Source: Xenorhabdus sp. BG5 (GTDB lineage Bacteria; Pseudomonadota; Gammaproteobacteria; Enterobacterales; Enterobacteriaceae). Taken from it: 64,000 bases of DNA. The stretch covers positions 310,001 through 374,000 of the forward strand of contig NZ_JADEUG010000001.1 in the NCBI RefSeq assembly GCF_015163665.1, written 5' to 3'. The stretch's first letter is position 1, and every line of letters begins with the position of its first letter. The notes below the pieces were generated by a model. That model saw only the letters and a list, made by a program, of their open reading frames with translations. It did not search any database and was not told the origin of the DNA. The position numbers and the translations under genes are program-made. Positions 25,028-40,000 of this stretch are shown here, in pieces.

Positions 25028-28000
25028 ATGCCTATGTCATGCAATAATATTAACAACGAAAACCCACTTTCATTAGAGAATGCTTCTACATCTCCCTCTT
25101 ACAAATTCCCACTCAGTTCTCCCCAGCAAGTCGTCTGGCTCGACCAGCTCTTCCGTCCTCATAGCACTTGCTATAACTTAGGTTCAGTGATTCTGGTTGA
25201 AGGAAAGTTGGATGAAACGCTGTTAGTACGCGCTATTGAAGCCGTTGTTTATCGTCATGATGCATTGCGTTTACGACTCGTTAAAACGCAGGAAGTACCG
25301 CTGCAAACACTCACTGACGCTTTACCTGTATCCGTGACAATCCACGATCTCTCAGATCATGACAACGCAGAAGAACAGGCTGAACAATATATCCGTACTG
25401 CCTTTATGCGGCCGTTTGATTTGTACAGTGAACTATGGCGTTTTGAACTGTTACGGGTAAGTGATCATCGTTGGTACTGGCATTTCTGCTGTCATCATCT
25501 CATCGGGGATGGGAACACGTTAGGCCTTATTCCCGAAGAGATAGCCAACACGTATACCCGGTTAAGCAGGGAAAAAGAACTTACTGAAACGGCACCCTCT
25601 TATCTCGATTTTATTAATGAAGATAATGCCTATTTAAACTCACAACGCTATCTGCAAGACCAGCAATTCTGGTCAGAGCGCTATAAAAACTTACCGCCTG
25701 CCTTAATTCAGCCCTCAAATTTAGCGAAAATAACAGATAGCGAACATGCCGAACCGCTAATCTGGCCACTGGATAAAACGCTCTTCCAGCGAATCGAAGA
25801 GACTGTTGCTGCACACGGATTATCTGTCCTGCATTTTATGTATGCCGCGCTGGCTTGCTATTTTTCACGCACGGCTTACTCGCTGACAAACCGTACCGAA
25901 GATGAAGATATTGTTATTGGTATTCCCGTACATAATCGTAAAAACAACAAACAAAAACGCACGGTGGGGATGTTTTCATCGGTGATTCCGGTTGGTATCA
26001 CGGTTTCGCCCCATGATACTTTCCTTGATGTGATGGGCAAAACAGCAACAGAATTGCGTCGTTGCTACAAACGTCAGCGCTTACCCATCGCAGAAATCAA
26101 TCGGCTTATACAAATCCAGCAGCAGACCGGACGTACTCAGTTATTCGATATCATGCTGTCATTTGAGTGGATAGATGTGAACGCCGATATACCCGACGCC
26201 ACACTCAAATATTGCCAAATACAACGTGGTGCACCGTTTCCGCTTGTTATCGCTGTCCACCAATATGCATTTGCTAACAGTGAGGATACCCAGAAACCGG
26301 TCACACTTGAGTTTAATTTTTCTCCCAATTACCTGAGTCGTGCTGAAGTGACAGCACTCCAGTCCCGTCTTATGGTGTTAATCGAAGCCGCCCTGACGTC
26401 TCCGCAAACCCCGATCCGACGCTTACCTCTATTATCGCCAGAAGAGCAACAACTGTTGGTGAATTTCAATGCCACACAGATGGATTTCCCGCCCGAGACC
26501 TTAATCCATTCCCCGTTTGAAGCTCTGGCCGCGCAACAACCCAATGCGCCCGCCGTGGTATTTGAAGAACAAACGATGAGTTATGGCGAACTGAACCGGC
26601 GCGCTAATCAGCTGGCCCATGATTTGATCGCGCGGGGCGTCCGTCCAGACAAGCGCGTGGCGATTTGTGTCGAGCGCAGTCTGGATATGGTGGTCGGCTT
26701 ATTGGCTATCCTTAAAGCGGGCGGAGCCTACGTCCCACTCGATCCGGCCTACCCGACTGAACGGCTGGCCTATATGCTCAACGATGCGGCACCCGTGGTT
26801 CTGCTGACCCAGAGCACTCTAGCTAACACCCTGAACAGTACAGACACCTCGGCCGAAACCAGTTATCTCACCCTGCTGCTGGATGCCCCGGCAACATCTC
26901 TCGCAGAACAACCAACTGACAATCCAGACACGCAGAATATGGGGCTGACACCCCACCATCTGGCCTATGTTATCTACACGTCAGGCTCCACCGGATTACC
27001 CAAGGGCGTAGAAATGCCGCTGGCTGCTTTGTCAAACTTACTGCAATGGCACCGATATACACCTTCACACCCCGCCGGTACGGGCAAGACCCTGCAATTT
27101 GCTGCGCTGGGATTTGATGTCGCCTTTCAGGAAATCTTCACCACCCTGAGTGAAGGCGGCTGTCTGGTTCTGATTAATGAAACCCGGCGGCGGGCGCCGC
27201 AACAACTTCTCCGGCTGATTCAGCAACAACAGATTGACCGCATTTTTCTGCCCTATATTGCACTCCAGCATCTGGCTGAAGCCGCCAGTGACAGTAAAGA
27301 CGATTTTTCCTGTCTGGCGCATATCATCACCGCCGGCGAGCAACTGCGTATTACGCCGGCCATTGCGCGTTTCCTGCAACGGGCTGATTGCCGGTTACAT
27401 AATCACTATGGCCCGACGGAAAGTCACGTTGTCACGGCCTATTCATTGGTTAAGGCGATGACACCATGGCCAACACTGCCCCCCATCGGTCGCCCGATTG
27501 CCAACAACCGTATTTATATCCTTGATGACAGCGGCCAGCCCGTACCTTTGGGCGTAACCGGGGAAATCTATATCGCCGGCGTTGGGGTGGCTCGTGGGTA
27601 TCGAAACCGGCCGGAACTGACCGCTGAACGTTTCCTTGTTGACCCGTTTTCCCCACATCCCAATGACCGCATGTACAAAACCGGCGACCTCGGCCGCTGG
27701 CGGCCTGATGGCAATATCGAATACCTCGGCCGCAATGATTTTCAGGTCAAACTGCGGGGGTTCCGTATTGAACTGGGGGAAATCGAAACACAGCTGATGC
27801 AGTGTCACGGGGTGCGCGAAGCCGTGGTGATTGCCCGCGAAGATGAACCCGGCCAGAAACGGCTGGTGGCCTATCTGCGGCCGCTGGCGGGCGCTAAACT
27901 GGTGCCCGCAGAACTGCGTCAGCAACTCGCCCGACACCTGGCCGACTATATGTTACCCAGTGCTTTTGTGATACTGGAAACTTTCCCACTCACGCCCAAT

Positions 28001-31000
28001 GGCAAACTTAACCGTCAAGCCCTGCCTGCACCGGCTGCGTCGGCCGTGGCAACGCGCCGCTATGAAGCACCTGTTGGTGACATAGAAACAACACTAACCC
28101 AAATCTGGCAGGACTTGCTGGGACTGGAACGGGTTGGCCGCCATGATCATTTCTTTGAGCTGGGCGGGCACTCCCTGCTTGCCGTCCAGCTTGTCGCCCG
28201 TATCCGTCAGCGACTGGCGCGGGAATTACCGTTACAAACCCTGTTTGCTCACCCCATCCTGATGGCGCAGGCCCAAACGCTGACAGAAGCGGATACTCTC
28301 ACGCAAACAGTCATCCCCCTGGCTGATCGCAGCCAGCCCTTGCCTTTGTCCTTTTCCCAACAGCGGTTATGGTTCCTCGGTCAGCTCGATCCGGCGGCGA
28401 GTCAGGCTTATCATATTCCTGTAGCACTGCGCTTGATCGGTTCACTCAATCGCCATGCCCTGATGACGGCGCTTGATCGTCTGGTGGCGCGGCATGAAAG
28501 TCTGCGAACGCGCTTTGTGCGGATTGAAGGCCAACCCAGCCAGCAAATAGACCCTGCCGATATCGGTTTTGCCCTGTCCTGTCAGGACTTGCGTCAGCTT
28601 GATCCTGCTTTGCATATCGAGCGGGTAACTGAACTCGCGACACTTGAAGCCCAAACGCCTTTCGATTTTGCTCAGGGACCGCTTATCCGCGGTCAACTGC
28701 TGCAACTGGCGGATAAAGAACATGTGTTACTGTTCACCCTGCATCACATTATCGCTGACGGCTGGTCCATTGGCGCGCTGATACGCGAACTGGGTGTTTT
28801 CTATCATGCTGTCCTTAATGACCACAATGATCCTTTGCCGCAACTTCCCATTCAGTACGCCGATTATGCCGTCTGGCAACGTGAATGGTTGCAAGGAGAA
28901 AGTTTTACTGCACAGCGAAACTTCTGGCTCCGGCAACTTGAAAATGCGCCCGCGTTATTATCACTCCCCACCGATCGGCCACGCCCAGCAGTACAAACTT
29001 ATATCGGCAGACAAGTGCCTTTCCACCTTGATGCCTCAGTATTAAATTCACTTAAGGAACTAGGACAACGCCATAACAGTACCTTGTTTATGGTCCTACT
29101 GGCTGGCTGGAGTATTGTACTCAACCGGCTTAGTGGTCAGGATGATATTGTTATCGGCACCCCTGTCGCCAATCGCCCGCACCGTGAGCTTGAAGAGTTG
29201 GTTGGTTTCTTCGTCAATACACTGGCCTTACGCGTTACATTCAATGACGATCTCAGTGTGGCTGATCTGATAGCACAGGTCCGGGAGCAGGCGCTAACCG
29301 CCTATGCCCATCAGGATCTGCCCTTCGAGCAGGTGGTGGAAATATTACAACCTGAACGTAACCTGAGCCATAGCCCAATCTTTCAGGTCATGCTGGCTTT
29401 AGATAATACGCCGGCTCAAGGCCAAACACTGTCCAGTTTGCAGATCTCACGAGTTGAACTGGCGACCCATAGCGCCCATTTCGATTTAATGTTGTTGTTA
29501 ACTGAAACCGACACTGGTTTGGTTGGCGGACTGGAATATGCCTCTGATCTGTTCGATGCCGAAACTGTTGAACGTATGGTCGGCTATCTGCAACAAGCAT
29601 TGGCAGCAATGGCAGCCGATGCAACCCAATCCGTTGCGACTTTGCCGATATTGTCCGCTTTAGAGCGACAACAACTGTTGGTGAATTTTAACGCCACCCA
29701 GGCAGACTTCCCGCAAGACGCGCTGATCCACCAACTGTTTGAAGCACAGGTGATCAACAGCCCCACGGCTACAGCGATAGTGTGTGGAGCTAAGACACTC
29801 AGTTATGATGCATTGAACCGTCAGGCTAATCGACTGGCTCATCATCTTATAGCCTTAGGGGTACGTCCAGATGATCGGGTAGCAATTTGTGTTGAACGCA
29901 ACCTGAACATGATGGTGGGTTTACTTGGTATTCTCAAAGCGGGTGGTGCCTATGTGCCGTTTGATCCGGCCTATCCAACCGAACGGCTGATGCATATGCT
30001 GGCAGACTCAGAGCCGATAGTGATACTGACCCAAACAAAACTTGCCGACAGGCTGGCTGGCACTATACCCACCGTTTTACTCGATAACCTCCTCAGCACC
30101 CAAGACCCCTTTCTGCCAGCTCATAATCCCGACGCACAAGCCCTGGGGCTCACCTCACGCCATCTGGCCTATGTGATCTACACGTCAGGCTCTACAGGTT
30201 TGCCGAAAGGCGTGGCAATCGAACACCGCAATACCGTGAATTTCCTGATCTGGGTACAACAGACGTTTAGTCAGGAGGAGTTGGCACACACCCTTTTTGC
30301 TACTTCCCTGAATTTTGATTTGTCGGTATACGAATGCTTTGCCCCTCTGCTCCTTGGTGGTACGGTTCACCTTGTTACTGACATACTGTCACTGGTCAAC
30401 ACAAGCTCAGTCAACCCAAAACCATCACTCAGCCTTATCAACACCGTGCCATCGGCTATCGCTCAGCTGGTGGAAACCAATGCGCTACCCATGGATATTC
30501 GGACGGTCAATTTAGCGGGAGAAAAAGTAAAGTCACACATTGTTGAACATTTATTTTCTCACTCTGCCGTACAGGATGTATGCAACCTGTATGGTCCTTC
30601 TGAAACCACGACGTATTCGACCTGGACGCGGATGAATCGGGCAACCGGATTTGCCAACCATATCGGTCGCCCGATTGCCAATACCCAGATTTATATTTTG
30701 GATGCACACACACAGCCTGTGCCACTTGGTGTTATTGGGGAAATACATATTGCCGGCGCTGGGGTTGCCCGTGGTTACCTGAATCGCCCTGAACTGACCG
30801 CAGAGCGTTTCCTCTCCGATCCGTTCTCCTCAGATCCCGATGCCCGCATGTACAAAACTGGCGATCTCGGCCGCTGGCTACCCGATGGTACGATTGACTA
30901 CCTTGGCCGCAATGATTTTCAGGTTAAACTGCGTGGCTTCCGCATCGAACTGGGGGAAATCGAAGCCCAATTGATGCAATGCCAAGGCGTGCAAGAAGCG

Positions 31001-34000
31001 GTAGTGATTGCCCATGAAGATACTGATACTGTTTATGGAAACACAGAAAATATAAACACGGGGGGACAGAAACGACTCGTCGCCTATTTACGACCTCAGA
31101 ACAGCGTTGAGCTACTTCCCGCAGAACTGCGCCAACAACTTGCTCAACACCTCGCTGAATACATGCTGCCCAGTGCCTTTGTGGTACTCGACACTTTCCC
31201 GCTGACTGCCAACGGTAAACTTGACCGTCAAGCTCTCCCAGCTCCTGATGCATTTTCAGTGATAGTACGTGGCTATGAAGCCCCACACGGAGAGGTGGAA
31301 ATCGCTCTGGCGCAGATCTGGCAGGATCTCTTGGGATTGGAACAAGTCGGCCGTCATGACCATTTCTTTGAACTTGGCGGCCATTCATTGATGATTGTCA
31401 GCCTGATCGAACGGCTGTACAGCCTTGGCTGGCAACTTGATGTTCGCAGTGTGTTCTCTGCACCTGTCCTGACTGAGATGGCACAGGCAATCAAGGGTGA
31501 TATCGACGCTTTCGTGGTGCCGCCTAACCGTATTCCTGCCGATTGCTCAGCCATTACGCCTGATATGCTGCCACTGGTTTCATTGTCCCAAACCGAGATT
31601 GATGCCATCGTTACAACAACGCCTGGCGGGACAAGCAATATACAGGATATTTATCCATTGGCACCGTTACAGGAAGGCATCCTGTTCCACCATTTGCGGC
31701 AATCCCAAGGCGACACTTATCTGTTACAGACCCTGCTTGCTTTCGAAACTCGTGAGCGTCTTGACACCTTCCTGTCCGCATTCCAACAAGTCATTGACCG
31801 CCACGATATCCTGCGTACCGCAGCCTGCTGGCAAGGATTGATAAGACCGGTCCAGGTAGTCTGGCGCCAGGCACCGTTGTATATCAATACCTTCGTTCCT
31901 GACACGGCGGATAACGTCCTGTCCCAGCTACAGGAGCATACCAACCCGCGTCGGCACTGTCTCGATTTGAGCCGTGCTCCGCTATTCGCTGCTGATATCA
32001 CCCATGATCCAGCACAGGATGAATGGTTGCTCTCTCTGCGTTTCCATCATCTGGTCAGTGACCATATGACACTTGAGCTGATTTTTGCTGAAATTGCCCA
32101 AATACAAGAAGGTCATGCTGACACCCTGCCGGCAACGTTGCCCTACCGCAACTTTATCGCCCAAACTTTAAGTGCGCCGGGTACTGAGCACGAAGCTTAT
32201 TTCCGTTCTCAACTGGCGGATATCGACACACCGACGGCTCCCTTCGGTGTACTCTCAATGCAGGATGATAATGAACCGATCGTCGAAGCCCATCTCTCGC
32301 TCGATCCTGCTCTAGCGGAGGCGATACGTACTCAAGCCCGCCGTCTGGGAGTCAGTTCAGGTGTTCTGTTCCATGTCGCCTGGGCACAAGTGCTGGCACA
32401 AACCAGCGGCCACGATGATGTGGTCTTTGGCTCCGTATTATCAGGCCGATTACAGGGAGGGGCAGGCGCTTCCCGAACATTGGGGATGTTTATCAATACC
32501 CTGCCGATACGAATTTCCCTGTCCGATCATAGCGTGCAGGAGCTGGTGCAGCTTACCTATCACAATTTAACGGCACTGCTGGAACACGAACAAGCACCAT
32601 TAGCACTGGCTCAACGTTGTAGCGGTGTGGCGCAGTCAATACCGCTGTTCAGTACGCTACTCAATTACCGTCACAGCCAAATCACCGAGGGCGACGAAGT
32701 TAATGTCATTGAAATACCCCAAATAGATATGCGTATCGTTGCCATTGAAGAACGGACTAATTATCCGATGACCTTATCGGTAGATGATATGGGTGTCGGT
32801 TTCCGCCTGACCGCACAAACGGTGGCAAGTATTGATCCGACACGCATAATGACTTATCTGGCGAACGCTATCAGTGGATTGGTCAATGCTTTGGCTCACA
32901 AACCACGACGATTAATCCAAGATCTATCAATTTTGCCCGCGACAGAACGTCAACAACTGTTGGTAGACTTTAATGCCACGCAAGTGGATTTTCCACAAAA
33001 TGCCTTGATCCACCAGCTATTCGAAACCCAGGTGGAACATCATCCCGATGCAACAGCCGTCGTGTTTGCAGAACAATCCCTGAGCTATAACGAACTTAAC
33101 CGCCGTGCCAATCAGCTGGCCCATTACCTGATTGCGCTGGGTGTGCGTCCAGACGATCGAATTGCCATCTGTGCCGAACGCAGTCTGGAAACGGTGGTTG
33201 GCTTGCTGGCTATTCTCAAGGCTGGCGGGGCTTACGTGCCACTTGACCCAAGCTATCCGACTGAACGACTGGTTTATATGCTTGAGGATGCAGCGCCTAT
33301 GGTTCTGCTGACCCAGACAGCACAAGTTAACAGATTAAACACCCTGATACCTACGGTATTGCTTGATACACAAGAACCGTTTTGGGCAGCACAACCCACT
33401 CACAACCCCAATACACACGTATTGGGCCTGACATCACAGAATTTGGCCTATGTGATCTATACCTCTGGCTCTACCGGACAACCTAAAGGCGTGATGGTCG
33501 AACATCGCAATGTCCTCCGTCTGATCGTTAATAGTGGCTTTGCTGATATTAATCCGAATGACGGTGTCGCCCATTGTGCCAATATCGCTTTTGATGCCTC
33601 GACCTGGGAAATCTGGTCCGCCCTGCTCAATGGGGCCCGCCTGCATGTGGTACCACAATCGGTGCTGCTCGATCCGGCACATTTCTGCGATGCACTGATC
33701 AAGGGACGCATCACCGCCCTCTGGTTGACTGTGGGTTTGTTCAACGAATATCTCGATAGCCTCAACCCCCTGTTTGGACAATTGCGCTATCTGCTTATCG
33801 GCGGTGATGTTCTCGATCCAAGAAAGATCCAACAGCTGCAATTGGCTGAATCTCAACCCGTCCACCTGATAAATTGCTATGGCCCAACAGAAACCACAAC
33901 ATTTGCTACTACCTATGCGATAAGTTCTCCCGTTGATGTGACGCATTCCATCCCTGTCGGCCGCCCGATTGCCAATACCCAGATTTATATCCTGGACCCA

Positions 34001-37000
34001 CACGGCCAACCCGTTCCTCGCGGTGTGACAGGGGAAATTTATATTGCCGGTGCCGGCGTAGCCCGTGGTTACCTGAATCGACCTGAACTGACTGCCGAAC
34101 GTTTCCAGACCGATCCCTTCGCTTCACAGCCAGACAGCCGCATGTACAAAACCGGTGATCTCGGCCGCTGGCTGCCCGATGGCAATATCGAATACCTCGG
34201 CCGCAATGATTTTCAGGTTAAGTTGCGTGGCTTCCGTATCGAGTTGGGAGAAATCGAAGCCAGACTGACCCAATGTGACAGCGTGCGCGAAGCGATCGTG
34301 ATTGCCCGCGAAGATGAACCTGGACAAAAACGGCTGGTGGCCTATCTGTTGCCGCAAAAGGGGATTGAACTGGAGCCTGCTGCACTGCGTCAGCAACTTG
34401 CTCAACATCTCGCTGAATATATGTTGCCCAGTGCTTTTGTCACGTTGACGTCCTTCCCGCTAATGCCCAATGGCAAACTCGACCGTCACGCCCTGCCTGC
34501 TCCTGAACTATCAGCCGTAGTCGCTCGCGGCTATGAAGCTCCCATCGGTGAGATAGAAATCACCTTGGCTCAGATTTGGCAAGATTTGCTCGGGCTGGAA
34601 CAAGTGGGTCGCTACGATCATTTCTTTGAATTGGGTGGTCATTCCCTGCTTGCCGTTCAACTCGTCGCACATGTACGCCAAGATTTGGCACGGGATTTGT
34701 CACTCCAGCAGCTCTTTGACCAACCCATATTGATGGATCTGGCTCAAACACTCACGGGTGCTTCGGCAACAACCCAGATGACGATCCCTGTGACTGATCG
34801 CAACCAGCCGTTACCTCTGTCCTTTGCTCAACAAAGATTGTGGTTCCTGAGTCAGATCGATCAAGCAGCCAGTCTGGCCTATCATATTCCTCTGGCATTA
34901 CGCCTGATCGGTCAGCTTAATCGCCCGGCCTTAATCCGTGCATTTGACCAATTGATCACCCGGCATGAAAGCTTGCGTACTTGCTTTGTGCTGGTTTCCG
35001 GCCAGCCTTATCAGCATATCGAATCGGCTGACATTCACTTTGCCTTGTCATACCAGGACTTACGTTCGCTAGCACCAGAAACACACTCCGGCCATATTGC
35101 TGATTTGAACGCCCTTGAAGCACAGATGCCTTTTGACTTTACCCAAGGCCCGCTAATCCGCGGTCACTTGTTGCAACTGGCAGACGAAGAGCACGTCTTG
35201 CTGCTTACCCAGCATCATATTATTTCTGACGGCTGGTCCATCGGTATACTCATGCATGAACTCAGTGTGCTTTATCACGCTATCCTCGCCGGCCAAGATG
35301 TCCCCTTGCCGCCACTGCCGATCCAGTACGCCGACTATGCGGTCTGGCAACGTGAATGGTTGCAAGAATCCACCCTCACGACACAACGCGATTTCTGGTG
35401 TACTCAGCTTACCGACGCGCCGGCTTTACTGTCTCTCCCAACCGACCGACCGCGTCCGGCGATACAAACTTTTGTCGGCGGTCGAGTGCCTGTGCATTTT
35501 GATGACGATTTATTAGCGTCCCTGAAAAGGTTTGGGCAGCTCCATAACACCACCTTATTTATGACTGTGCTGGGAGGCTGGGGTATTGTCTTGTCTCGGC
35601 TCAGTGGTCAGGATGATATCGTTATCGGTACACCTGTCGCTAACCGCCCACACCATGAACTTGAGGGATTAATCGGTTTCTTCGTCAATACACTGGCCTT
35701 ACGCGTCAGCCTGAATGATGCCGTCACGGTCACTGACCTGCTCGCTCAGGTTAGGGAGCGGGCGCTCGCCGCTTATGCTCATCAGGATCTGCCCTTTGAG
35801 CAGGTGGTGGAAGCGCTCCAACCCGAACGCAATCTCAGCTACAGCCCGATTTTCCAGGTGATGCTGGCTTTAAATAATACCCCCGCTCAGGCGTTGGCAT
35901 TTCCCGATATCCGATGCATACCCATTGAACAGGCACACCCTAGCGCTCACTTTGACTTAACCTTGTCACTGACTGAAACCGAGGCCGGGCTGGTCGGTGA
36001 TTTGGCCTATGCAGCCGATCTGTTTGACGCCGCAACCATTGAGCGTATGGTCGGTTACTTAACCCATGTGCTAACGGCTATGGCGGCGGATGACACCCAA
36101 CTTATTGCCACTTTACCGATGCTACCTGCCTCAGAACGGCAACAACTACTGGTGGATTTCAACGCGACACAGATGGATTTCCCGCAAACGGCGTTGATCC
36201 ATCAACTCTTCGAATCTCAGGCAGAACAGTGTCCCGATGCCACTGCCGTAGTCTACGAAGACCAAACGCTGAGCTATGGTGAATTAAACCACCGCGCCAA
36301 TCAATTAGCCCATTACCTGATTACACTAGGGGTACGTCCAGATGATCGCGTCGCCCTCTGCGCTGAGCGTAGTCTGGAGATGGTGATCGGCTTACTGGCG
36401 ATCCTCAAAGCGGGCGGGGCTTATGTGCCGCTCGATCCCATTTATCCGGCCGAACGGCTGGTTTACATGGTTGAAGATGCTGCTCCGGTGGCGTTACTCA
36501 CGCAATCGGTACTGTCCCGATCAGAATGGCTCGCTCAGTTTAACGCCTTGCCAACCGTCTTACTGGATAATACCGAACCGTGCCTGGCAACCCAACCCGC
36601 TGATAATCCAGACGCACAGGCACTGGGTTTGGCGTCTCATCATCTGGCCTATGTCATTTATACTTCCGGTTCGACCGGTCAACCGAAAGGAGTAATGATC
36701 GAACATCATAGCCTGTGCAACTTGATCACCACCCAGCAACAGGCGCTGGCACTGACCCCAGATAGTCGCGTCTTACAGTTCGCCTCAAACAGTTTTGATG
36801 CCAGTATCTGGGAATGTTGTATGGCTTTCGTAACGGGTGCTCGCCTCTACCTGACCAAACGAGCCAATCTGCTGCCCGGTGCAGTATTGTCCGGCTATTT
36901 AGCAGACCATGCCATCAGCCATGTTCTCCTGTCGCCCACTGCACTGGCCGCGATGGATTCCCTGCCCGATACCTTACAAACCTTGCTGGTGGGTGGCGAA

Positions 37001-40000
37001 GCCTGTCCGCCAACCTTAGTCAAACGCTGGTCATCAGGACGACAAATGCTCAATGCCTATGGGCCGACGGAAATCACGGTCTGTGCTACGCTCTATGCCT
37101 GTTCCTGCGCGGAGGATAACTCAACCGATAATCCGCCACCGATTGGTCGCCCCATAGCCAATACCCAAATCTATCTCCTTGATACCCATTATCAGCCTGT
37201 CCCGCTGGGTGTCATGGGGGAGATCTATATTGCTGGTACGGGAGTCGCCCGTGGCTATCTTAATCGCCCCGAACTTACCGCCGAGCGTTTCCTCGCTGAT
37301 CCATTCTCTTCCACCCCCAATGCACGGATGTACAAAACGGGGGATCTTGGGCGCTGGCTCGCCAATGGCAATATTGAATACCTTGGCCGCAATGATTTTC
37401 AAATCAAGCTCCGTGGATTCCGTATTGAATTGGGAGAAATCGAGGCCAAACTCACGCAATGTGATGGGGTACGTGAAGCGGTGGTGGTTGCTCGCGAAGA
37501 TAAGTCCGGCCATAAACGACTGGTCGCCTATCTGCTGCCAAAGGAAAGCGCTGAATTGGTGCCCGCTGAACTGCGTCAGCAACTTGCCCGGCACCTCGCC
37601 GACTATATGCTGCCCAGTGCCTTTGTCACGCTGGCATCCTTCCCGTTAACGCCAAACGGCAAGCTTGACCATCAGGCGCTGCCTGAACCCGATGCATCCG
37701 CCATCGTGATGCTCCGCCATGAACCCCCGATGGGTGAAGCGGAAACCACCCTGGCACAAATCTGGCGAGAGCTATTGGGATTGGAACAAGTCAGCCGCCA
37801 CGACCATTTCTTTGCACTTGGCGGCCATTCGTTGATGATAGTCAGCCTGATCGAAGAACTGCGCAAGCTGGGTTGGCAACTTGACGTTCGCAGTGTATTC
37901 GCCGCGCCCATCTTGATCGATATGGCCCAGACTCTCCAGCGTGATACCCATACCTTTATCGTGCCACCCAACCTGATACCCGAGGGCTGTACCGCTATTA
38001 CGCCCGCTATGCTGCCACTGGTTTCCCTGTCCCAGGCTGAGATTGATGCCATCGTTAATACTGTTTCTGATGGGGCAAGTAATGTACAGGATATCTATCC
38101 ATTGTCTCCCTTGCAGGAAGGCATCCTGTTCCATCATCTGTTGCAGGTACAAGGTGATACCTATTTATTGCAAATCATACTTGCCTTCAATACCCGCAAA
38201 CGTCTTGATGCTTTTCTAAGTGCCTTACAGCAAGTTATTGATCGTCATGACATCCTGCGCACGGCGGTTTACTGGCAAGATCTGGCGCAACCGGTTCAGG
38301 TGGTTTGGCGTCAGGCACCGCTCACTGTCCATGAATTCATCCCAATCTCGACCAACGATATTCCAGCGCAGTTACAAGCTCATACCGATCCGCGCCAGCA
38401 TCGTATCGACCTGACTCAAGCCCCCTTATTTACGGCTGATATTACCCTTGATCCGGCACAAAATGAGTGGTTGCTGGCACTGCGTTTCCACCATCTGGTC
38501 AGCGACCATATGACACTGGATCTGATTTTCGCTGAGATTACCCAAATATTACGAGGAAATGTGGAAGCTCTGCCTACCACGCTACCCTATCGCAACTTTA
38601 TCGCCCAGATCCTGAATGTACCGAGTTCAGTGCATGAGGATTACTTTCGTGAACAGCTCGCCGATATTGATGAACCCACAGCGCCGTTTGGCGTACTCGC
38701 TATTCCTAAAAACGCGCCAAACGACACTAAACCCGTTTCCGTTGCCAAGTCCAGACTTTTACTCACTCCTGAACTGGCAGAAGCCATTCGTGTTCAATCC
38801 CGCCGTTTGGGAGTCAGTCCGGGCGTCCTGTTCCACGTAGCCTGGGCGCAGGTATTAGCCCAGACTAGCGGTCGTGATGATGTGGTGTTTGGCTCCGTGC
38901 TACTGGGCCGACTGCAAGGCGGGGCAGGAGCTGACCGCATACTGGGGATGTTTATCAACACGCTCCCCCTGCGTATCTCTCTGAGCGGGCGCACAGTACA
39001 GGAAAGCGTGCAAGCGACCTATCAGCATCTGACCGCTTTACTGGAACATGAGCAGGCCCCGCTGGCGCTGGCACAACGGTGCGGTGGCGTGGCCCAACCC
39101 ATGCCGCTGTTCGGCACTTTGCTCAATTATCGTCATAGTCAGGCTGACAGAGACGATACTATTGACACCCTATGGACAGATATGCGACTGGTTGCGGCTG
39201 AAGAACAGACCAACTATCCCATTACCCTGTCAGTCGATGATTTGGGGGATAATTTCCAATTAACCGCCCTGACCGTGACAGAAATTACGCCAGAACGCAT
39301 CACCGCCTATCTGGAGACGGCCATCAACGGTCTGATCGATGCCCTGATCCACAACCCACAACAATTGATCCTAAATGTTCCGATCTTGCCGGAACCAGAG
39401 CAGCAACAATTGCTGGTGGACTTCAATGCCACTCAGACGGATTTCCCGCAAGACGCATTAATCCATCAACTCGTTGAGACCCAAGCATTACAACGCCCCC
39501 ATGCCACCGCCGTGATCTGCGAAGGCCAGACATTGAGCTATACAGAATTGAACCAACATGCCAATCGTCTGGCTCATCATTTGATTGCGCTAGGGGTGCG
39601 TCCAGATGATCGCGTCGCTATCTGTATCGAACGCAGTCTGGAGATGGTAGTTGGCTTACTGGCGATCCTCAAGGCAGGCGGTGCCTATGTCCCGCTTGAT
39701 CCAACCTATCCGATTGAACGGTTAGCCTATATGCTCAGGGATGCAGCTCCCGTTGTTTTATTGACCCAGACAGCACAAGTCAACAAGCTGCCTGACACCG
39801 TGCCGACAATCTTGCTTGACTCTTTATTTGACCGCAATGAAACCCTGCTGGCGACACAACCGACGGATACCCCAAACGCCCAAGCACAGGGACTGACATC
39901 CCGTCATCTAGCCTATGTCATTTACACATCGGGTTCGACCGGCCAGCCCAAAGGGGTGATGGTCGAGCATCGCAATGTCGTTAGCCTTATCATCAATAAT